A stretch of 19,928 nucleotides of DNA from Candidatus Margulisiibacteriota bacterium (lineage in GTDB: Bacteria; Margulisbacteria; Termititenacia; Termititenacales; Termititenacaceae), in the NCBI GenBank assembly GCA_031279305.1, contig JAITIS010000123.1, positions 1 to 19,928 on the forward strand. Reading direction: 5' to 3'. Each line of letters begins with the position of its first letter. The stretch's first letter is position 1. This document shows, one piece after another, positions 13,789-19,928 of the stretch. Position numbers and translations under genes: made by a program. Under the pieces are notes generated by a model. The model saw nothing but the letters and a program-made list of their open reading frames with translations. It did no database searches and was not told where the DNA came from.

Positions 13789-14926
13789 AGGCCTCTAGCT
13801 CACGCTTGGCTTTATAGTACCGCGAATTGACGGCTAGGGCTTTTTGCAAATATTGTCTTGCTTCTGAAAATTTTTTCTGTCCTTTGTAATAAATTCCTAA
13901 ATCAAATAACAGCGTTGCATCTTTGTCATCGAGCGCCAGCGCTTTTTGATAATAAGACAAAGCCGTTTTAGGCTCCCGCCTGTCATCATAAATATTGCCC
14001 AGCAGGCGCAAGGCCGACACTTTTAATTCTAGCGGCAGATTTTTTTGCTCCGTTAATTTCTTTAGCTGTTTCTCCGCATTGTCCTGCTGTCCGGCCTGAT
14101 AATAAGCCAATCCCAAGTTGTATTCCAGGATTTCATTGTAAGAAACTCTAGTTTGAATATCTTGGTATATATTCAGCGCCTGAGTGTAATCGCCCATTTC
14201 TTTAAGCGTGTTAGCATAATTTATTTCGTCCCCCCAGGCTTTTTCGTACTTAAATGCCCGCTCATAATACGCTTTAGCCACAGCGTATTCCTGAAAGACC
14301 TTAGCCCGTTCAGCAATAAACAAACAAATTTCATAATCTGAAAACTTTTCAATAGTTTCGTCTTCGCTTAACTTTTTATACATCTCGGCGGCCACCAGTG
14401 AATACGGCAGATCGATATAAATACTGTCCACCACGCCTTGCGCATTGACCCGGTAAGAACTGTTCCGGTAATCATAAATCTCGTATTTATTGCCATCGCG
14501 GTCATAACTGTCGTAGGCGTCCGGAGCACCTTTTATTTCCAGCAGTTTAGCGCGCGGCGTCAAGAGACATATACCCGGCTCTTCTTTTTCAAGCTGATAC
14601 AGCGTTTGGTTCTGCACCGGTGATTTATTTTCGCCATAATACTGAATTACTGTCACCGCATCAAAAAAAACAGAACCGCCAATCTGTACTTTTAGAGTAT
14701 TGCCCTGCGCGTCAGCATAAAGCAAATTTTTCACGCCGTTTTCCTGCTCAACTGTTTCATCCGGCGCGCCTAACTCTTTCAGCACATCTGCTTTCGAGTC
14801 CAGCAAAGAAACTCCCGCCAGCGAGAGGGCATCGTCCAGATCTATCTGCACAGGGACTGGCCCGGCGGCGGAAATCAGCGCAAAGTTTAATAAAAAAACA
14901 ATTAAGCAAGAAAATTTTTTAGACAT
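13781..14926 (-). CDS. Exported protein with two BamE/SmpA-like repeats and TPRs
   Basis: This 381-residue protein starts at the ATG at 14926; an in-frame GTG at 14938 touches the -10 and would lie upstream of the likely transcript start. A signal peptide covers about 1-21 (MSKKFSCLIVFLLNFALISA). Two related segments follow, about 38-97 and 118-172. Each has the pattern G(V/I)xLLxxxAxxLxxxGAPD followed by a Y-rich beta section, as in SmpA/OmlA (BamE) domains. Four or five TPR units fill about 203-378, with the clearest at 305-338 and 339-372. The TPR part should be a protein-binding surface in the periplasm. It stands alone between two divergent or convergent operons. Function unknown; a role in envelope assembly is a guess. 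Confidence 0.8.
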   Translation of the reverse strand: MSKKFSCLIVFLLNFALISAAGPVPVQIDLDDALSLAGVSLLDSKADVLKELGAPDETVEQENGVKNLLYADAQGNTLKVQIGGSVFFDAVTVIQYYGENKSPVQNQTLYQLEKEEPGICLLTPRAKLLEIKGAPDAYDSYDRDGNKYEIYDYRNSSYRVNAQGVVDSIYIDLPYSLVAAEMYKKLSEDETIEKFSDYEICLFIAERAKVFQEYAVAKAYYERAFKYEKAWGDEINYANTLKEMGDYTQALNIYQDIQTRVSYNEILEYNLGLAYYQAGQQDNAEKQLKKLTEQKNLPLELKVSALRLLGNIYDDRREPKTALSYYQKALALDDKDATLLFDLGIYYKGQKKFSEARQYLQKALAVNSRYYKAKRELEALR

Positions 14927-14938
14927 ACCCCAGTGCAC

Positions 14939-14968
14939 ATTATAGGAGATAATCGCAAAAATTGCTAA
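14939..14968 (-). promoter_or_regulatory. Promoter of the TPR gene
   Basis: On the minus strand TTAGCA (14968 to 14963) and TATAAT (14944 to 14939) are separated by 18 bases. Twelve bases separate the -10 from the ATG at 14926, giving an expected leader of about five or six bases. The -35 overlaps that of the divergent cimA promoter. Confidence 0.5.
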
Positions 14969-14990
14969 TCTAAGCCTTTTTCCTTATAAT
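14962..14990 (+). promoter_or_regulatory. Promoter of cimA, predicted leaderless transcript
   Basis: TTGCTA (14962-14967) and a perfect TATAAT (14985-14990) have the ideal 17-base spacing. The start codon at 14997 is six bases after the -10, exactly where transcription should begin. No Shine-Dalgarno sequence exists in the short gap. Confidence 0.6.
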
Positions 14991-14996
14991 CCTCTT

Positions 14997-16556
<1,560 letters not shown>

Positions 16557-16568
16557 ACCGGAGCCAAA

Positions 16569-17873
16569 ATGCACAAAAACACCTATATGCCTATATCCAG
16601 CAGTATCAGCGTGGAGAGCAATCTGGAGATCGGCGGCTGCGATCTGGCTAAGCTGGCCGCGCAATACGGCACGCCTCTGTACATAATAGACGAGGAAACC
16701 CTGCGCGAAAACTGCCGCAGCTATCTACAGGCTTTTGCGGAAAATTATCCCAGCGCGCTGGCGGTTTACGCCTCCAAAGCAATGTCCGTGGCCGGCGTGC
16801 TTAAAATAATCTGCGAAGAAGGGCTGGGGCTGGATGTGGCTTCCGGCGGCGAGCTGTATATCGCGCTGAAAAGCGGAGCTGATCCGCAGAAAATTATTTT
16901 TCACGGCAACAACAAATCGCCGCGCGAATTGGCTGAAGCGCTGGAGGCCGGAGTCGGGCTGATCGTCCTAGATAATCCGCAAGAGCTGCGCAACCTGGAA
17001 GAGCTGGCCGGGCGGGCGCAGAAAAAAGCGGCGGTTTTGGTCAGGGTCACGCCCGGCATCGAGGCGCACACGCACGACTTTGTGAAAACCGGCGGTTTTG
17101 ATTCCAAATTTGGGATGCATATCGAACGGGTCTGCGACTTTCTCGAAGAAGTAAAACGCTGCCGCAATATTGATTTCCGCGGCCTTCACGCGCACATCGG
17201 TTCGCAGATACTGGAAGTTAATCCTTTTGCTTTTACCGTGGAAAAACTAGCTGAGCTTATCGAGAAAATCCAAAAACGCAATCGGCTGTCCGTCGAAATC
17301 TTAAATCTGGGCGGAGGCTTAGGGATTTCTTACACGGAGCGGGAAACTCCGCCCGCCGTCGGGGACTATGTCCGCGCGGTCTGCCAGGAATTAAAATACA
17401 ATCTGGGGAAAAGAAAACTGCCGCAGCCTGCGCTGATTGTCGAGCCGGGGCGCTCGATAGTCGGGCGCGCCGGGGTAACGCTCTACACTGTCGGCGCGGT
17501 CAAAGAAAATCTCAATATCCGCAAATATTTGTTTGTGGATGGCGGGATGTCGGACAATCCGCGGCCAATGCTTTACGGCGCCAAATATTCAGCGGATATT
17601 GTCAGCAAGATAACCGCTAAAAAAAGCGAGCTGGTCACTGTCGCCGGGAAATTTTGCGAATCCAGCGACATCCTGCTCAAAGATGTGCATCTGCCGCCGG
17701 CGCAGGCCGGCGACCTGCTGGCGGTTTACGGCACCGGCGCGTACAATTACGCTATGTCTTCCAATTACAATCAAGCGCCGCGGCCGGCTATGGCGCTGGT
17801 CGGCGCAGGGCAAAGCAAGATTTTAGTCCGGCGGGAAACCTATGAAGATCTGCTAAAAAATCAGGAGCTGTAA
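16569..17873 (+). CDS. lysA: Diaminopimelate decarboxylase
   Basis: This 434-residue PLP enzyme turns meso-diaminopimelate into lysine, the last step of lysine synthesis. The PLP lysine is Lys70 in YASKAM. Further family motifs are HGNNKSP, HAHIGSQI (about 196-203), a GGGLG glycine loop, EPGRSIV, the CESSD active-site block contributed to the partner subunit, and GAYNYAMSSNYN near the C terminus. The start is preceded by CCGGAGCCAAAATG, 12 bases after the cimA stop. The next gene begins immediately after its TAA. A lysA here implies the organism makes meso-DAP, consistent with peptidoglycan synthesis. Confidence 0.95.
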   Translation: MHKNTYMPISSSISVESNLEIGGCDLAKLAAQYGTPLYIIDEETLRENCRSYLQAFAENYPSALAVYASKAMSVAGVLKIICEEGLGLDVASGGELYIALKSGADPQKIIFHGNNKSPRELAEALEAGVGLIVLDNPQELRNLEELAGRAQKKAAVLVRVTPGIEAHTHDFVKTGGFDSKFGMHIERVCDFLEEVKRCRNIDFRGLHAHIGSQILEVNPFAFTVEKLAELIEKIQKRNRLSVEILNLGGGLGISYTERETPPAVGDYVRAVCQELKYNLGKRKLPQPALIVEPGRSIVGRAGVTLYTVGAVKENLNIRKYLFVDGGMSDNPRPMLYGAKYSADIVSKITAKKSELVTVAGKFCESSDILLKDVHLPPAQAGDLLAVYGTGAYNYAMSSNYNQAPRPAMALVGAGQSKILVRRETYEDLLKNQEL

Positions 17874-18683
17874 ATGCCCGAAATATTGGCGTCTATGCGT
17901 GTCTGGGATCTGGTGGATATCGCGCTGGTTAGCATCACGATCTATTATGTGCTGCAGTGGCTGAAAGGCTCGCGGGCTTTTCAGCTGTTCAAAGGCTTCC
18001 TATTTATCGCGTCCATTTTTATTTTTTCCCGGCTGGCCGATCTGCACACCATCAAATGGCTGATCCAGCAGCTGGCGCCGATGCTTGCGACGCTGCTTAT
18101 TGTGGTCTTTCAGCCGGAGCTCCGGCGGGGCTTAGAAAAACTGGGGCGCAATTTTCTGGTAGTCCTGCCGGATAAAACCGCGGATCTAAGCATTATCAGT
18201 CAGCTTATAAAAGCGGTGGAGGAGCTGGCCGGACATAAGACCGGCGCGCTAATCGCGATTGAGCGTTCGGCCAGCTTAAATGAATACGCGGAGACCGGTG
18301 TCAAATTAAACGCTGATATTGATCCAGAGCTGATCGTCAGTATTTTTCACAAGAAATCCCTGCTGCACGACGGAGCGCTCATCATCCAGAATAAACAGAT
18401 CAGCGCCATCAGCTGTCTGCTTCCGCTGACCGAAAGCAAAAGCCTAGGCTCTTCCGTCGGCACCAGACACCGCGCGGCGCTGGGCTTGTCCGAAGCCACG
18501 GATGCGCTGGTCATCGTGGTTTCCGAAGTATCAGGCCAGATCGCCATCGCCGACAACGGCCAGCTCACCCGCAAACTTGACCTGCAGGCCGTGCAGTCTT
18601 ATCTGCTCAAAATCTACCAAAAAGAAAGCTCGCGGTTCAGACGCCGGCTGACCAAACTATTCAAAAATAATTCCAGCCGTTAA
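17874..18683 (+). CDS. cdaA: Diadenylate cyclase, CdaA/DacA type
   Basis: This 269-residue membrane enzyme makes c-di-AMP from two ATP. Three hydrophobic segments occur at about 12-30, 38-53 and 62-80, followed by the cytoplasmic DAC domain. Active-site motifs are intact: LLHDGALII with Asp166-Gly-Ala168, and GTRHRAALGLSE (196-207). The ATG abuts the lysA stop, so translation is coupled. In Firmicutes cdaA is normally followed by the regulator cdaR (YbbR) and glmM; neither is here, and panB follows instead. The C-terminal 20 residues are very basic. Confidence 0.95.
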   Translation: MPEILASMRVWDLVDIALVSITIYYVLQWLKGSRAFQLFKGFLFIASIFIFSRLADLHTIKWLIQQLAPMLATLLIVVFQPELRRGLEKLGRNFLVVLPDKTADLSIISQLIKAVEELAGHKTGALIAIERSASLNEYAETGVKLNADIDPELIVSIFHKKSLLHDGALIIQNKQISAISCLLPLTESKSLGSSVGTRHRAALGLSEATDALVIVVSEVSGQIAIADNGQLTRKLDLQAVQSYLLKIYQKESSRFRRRLTKLFKNNSSR

Positions 18684-18685
18684 TT

Positions 18686-19474
18686 ATGGAAACCGTAAGC
18701 AAATTACAGGCCAGAAAACCAGCGGAAAAAATCACAATGCTGACGGTTTATTCCGCGTCAACGGCAATGATCCTAAACCAGACTAATATCGACACCCTGC
18801 TTGTCGGCGACAGCTTGGGCGTGGTTTTTCAGGGCAAGCCGGACACGCTCTCTGTCGCGCTGGAGGAAATGATTTATCACGGACAGGCGGTGCGCCGCGG
18901 CGCGCCGGATAAATTTATGATCGTCGATCTGCCTTTTATGTCCTATCAGGTCAACGCGGAGGAAAGCCTCATCAACGCCGGCCGGATAATGAAACAAACC
19001 GGCGCCAACGCGGTCAAGCTGGAAGGCGCATCGGAAGTAGTTTTGGCTTCTATCCAAAAAATCACTGCCGCGGGCATCCCCGTGGTTGGCCATCTTGGGT
19101 TCACCCCGCAGGGCGTGCACAGCCTGTCCGGTTACAAGGTGCAGGGCAAAGACGGCGCCAGCGCGGAAAAAATAAAAACAGAAGCGCTGGCCGTGGAAAA
19201 AGCCGGAGCGTTTATGCTGGTCTTAGAAATGATCCCGGCGGCGCTGGCTGGCAGTATAACTGCCGGGCTTAAAATTCCCACTATCGGCATCGGCGCCGGA
19301 CCGGACTGCGACGGGCAGGTGCTGGTCATAGACGATATGCTGGGATTGTACCCGCGCGCGCCCAAATTCGTGAAACGCTACGCTAATCTTGACCAAAGCA
19401 TCTCCCAAGCTGTCGAGAAATATATTTCCGAAGTAAAAGAACAAAAATTTCCGGCGGCCAAATATTCGTTCTAA
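18686..19474 (+). CDS. panB: 3-methyl-2-oxobutanoate hydroxymethyltransferase
   Basis: This 262-residue cytoplasmic enzyme forms ketopantoate from ketoisovalerate and methylene-tetrahydrofolate, the first committed step of pantothenate synthesis. Conserved residues line up closely with E. coli PanB: Asp42 (VGDSLG), Asp81 (VDLPF), Lys111 and Glu113 (KLEG), His136 (GHLGFTPQ) and the base Glu181. IGIGAGPDCDGQVLV (200-214) is typical. It starts two bases after cdaA with no clear Shine-Dalgarno sequence, so it relies on coupling. It shares the branched-chain keto-acid theme with cimA at the head of the operon. panC and panD are not in the window. Confidence 0.95.
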   Translation: METVSKLQARKPAEKITMLTVYSASTAMILNQTNIDTLLVGDSLGVVFQGKPDTLSVALEEMIYHGQAVRRGAPDKFMIVDLPFMSYQVNAEESLINAGRIMKQTGANAVKLEGASEVVLASIQKITAAGIPVVGHLGFTPQGVHSLSGYKVQGKDGASAEKIKTEALAVEKAGAFMLVLEMIPAALAGSITAGLKIPTIGIGAGPDCDGQVLVIDDMLGLYPRAPKFVKRYANLDQSISQAVEKYISEVKEQKFPAAKYSF

Positions 19475-19490
19475 CTTTTTTATATTTAAT

Positions 19491-19504
19491 GCGGTATAAT
19501 CCGC
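19491..19504 (+). promoter_or_regulatory. -10 element of the response-regulator gene inside a small palindrome
   Basis: TATAAT (19495-19500) is flanked by GCGG (19491-19494) and CCGC (19501-19504), so the -10 forms the loop of a 4-bp inverted repeat. No good -35 is seen. Transcription would begin near 19507 and leave a normal leader of about 25 bases with AAAGAGG before the ATG at 19532. The palindrome is short and may be chance. Confidence 0.4.
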
Positions 19505-19531
19505 TTAGCTATTCCGTATAAAGAGGCTTAT

Positions 19532-19900
19532 ATGACCAAGAAAAAAATTATCATCATCGACGACGAACAAAGCGTTTTGTTTTTATCCAAAGCAATACTG
19601 GCCGCCGCCGGCTATGAAGTGCTGACAGAGTCCGACAGCACCAAAGCTTATCAGGCTATCGCGGAGCAGAAACCGGATCTGATCCTGCTGGATATCGTAA
19701 TGCCGGAAATTAACGGCATAGAACTGGCCAAAAAAATTAAAGATAATCCCGCGCTGAAACACATCCATCTTTTCGCTCTGACTGGGATGCCGGTGCTTAA
19801 TGAAAAAAACCGTATTTATTTTGAAAAAATTATTTTGAAGCCCTACCAGACGGAAACTTTGCTGGCTGACATTCAGGCGCTGTTCGCGGGAAGGAAGTAA
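19532..19900 (+). CDS. Single-domain response regulator (CheY-like)
   Basis: This 122-residue protein is only a receiver domain. The acidic pocket Asp10-Asp11, the phosphoacceptor Asp54 in ILLDIVMPE, the conserved Thr in ALTG and the Lys in LKP are all present. With no output domain it should act by protein contact or as a phosphorelay intermediate. It has its own promoter and the Shine-Dalgarno sequence AAAGAGG. Its partner kinase is unknown; the soluble kinase at 2517-3809 is too distant to pair. The stop TAA overlaps a following ATG, suggesting another gene was attached downstream. Confidence 0.93.
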   Translation: MTKKKIIIIDDEQSVLFLSKAILAAAGYEVLTESDSTKAYQAIAEQKPDLILLDIVMPEINGIELAKKIKDNPALKHIHLFALTGMPVLNEKNRIYFEKIILKPYQTETLLADIQALFAGRK

Positions 19901-19928
19901 TGATTTTTAATGCCCCCCCCCCCCCCGA
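19900..19928 (+). CDS. Possible start of a further gene, cut by the window edge
   Basis: An ATG at 19900 overlaps the response-regulator stop (TAATG) and has AAGGAAG just upstream, as expected for a coupled gene. The visible codons give MIFNA followed by four prolines from the poly-C run. Only nine codons are available and the run may be an assembly artefact, so this is speculative. Confidence 0.2.
19913..19926. repeat. 14-base poly-C tract at the right edge
   Basis: Fourteen consecutive C bases are followed only by GA at the window end. Such tracts occur at phase-variable genes, but also at contig ends from sequencing artefacts. Confidence 0.9.

Noticed and set aside
14927..14938. GTG start at 14938 for the TPR gene
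   Set aside because: The GTG abuts the -10 hexamer and would precede the predicted transcript start. The signal peptide is complete from the ATG at 14926.
19475..19490. T-rich stretch after panB as an intrinsic terminator
   Set aside because: A run of six T follows the stop, but no stable stem precedes it.

Overview
The window is a gene-dense stretch of chromosomal, housekeeping-type DNA from a bacterium. It is moderately GC-rich by eye, uses the standard genetic code, and shows no transposase, phage gene, CRISPR array, rRNA or tRNA gene. A probable outer-membrane beta-barrel protein ending in Phe argues for a diderm envelope. A CdaA-type c-di-AMP cyclase, a Clostridia-like zinc-uptake locus and a Thermotoga-type DAHP synthase do not fit a typical proteobacterium. 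An uncultured diderm lineage (for example of the Margulisbacteria/WOR-1 kind) is possible, but this is a low-confidence guess. The last bases are a 14-C run, so the right edge may be a contig end. No gap between genes exceeds 300 bases.

Layout. (1) 1-706 (-): 5' part of a CCA-adding enzyme, divergent from purE-cvpA-unknown gene (+, 761-2539). (2) 2517-10444 (-): a ten-gene block read right to left: outer-membrane protein, aroH, aroF, pyrH, frr, uppS, cdsA, dxr, map, and a soluble GAF histidine kinase. It joins early aromatic biosynthesis to the widespread pyrH-frr-uppS-cdsA-dxr cluster (UMP phosphorylation, ribosome recycling, undecaprenyl and phospholipid precursors, isoprenoids). (3) 10526-13764 (+): a zinc-uptake operon with a small His/Cys membrane protein, znuA, znuC, znuB and a secreted DUF1980-like protein. 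(4) 13781-14926 (-): an exported TPR protein with two BamE-like repeats. (5) 14997-19474 (+): cimA, lysA, cdaA, panB (isoleucine route, lysine/meso-DAP, c-di-AMP, pantothenate). (6) 19532-19900 (+): a single-domain response regulator, followed by a possible new gene start running into poly-C.

Most genes inside operons carry clear Shine-Dalgarno sequences and overlap or nearly touch. Several first genes instead have a -10 hexamer placed 6-12 bases before the start codon, suggesting leaderless or nearly leaderless mRNAs. The most unusual protein is PyrH, which lacks about 27 residues covering the normally conserved DGV(Y/F)xxDP nucleotide-binding loop. I found no clearly new multi-gene system. 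The zinc locus with its two poorly characterised accessory proteins is the nearest candidate.
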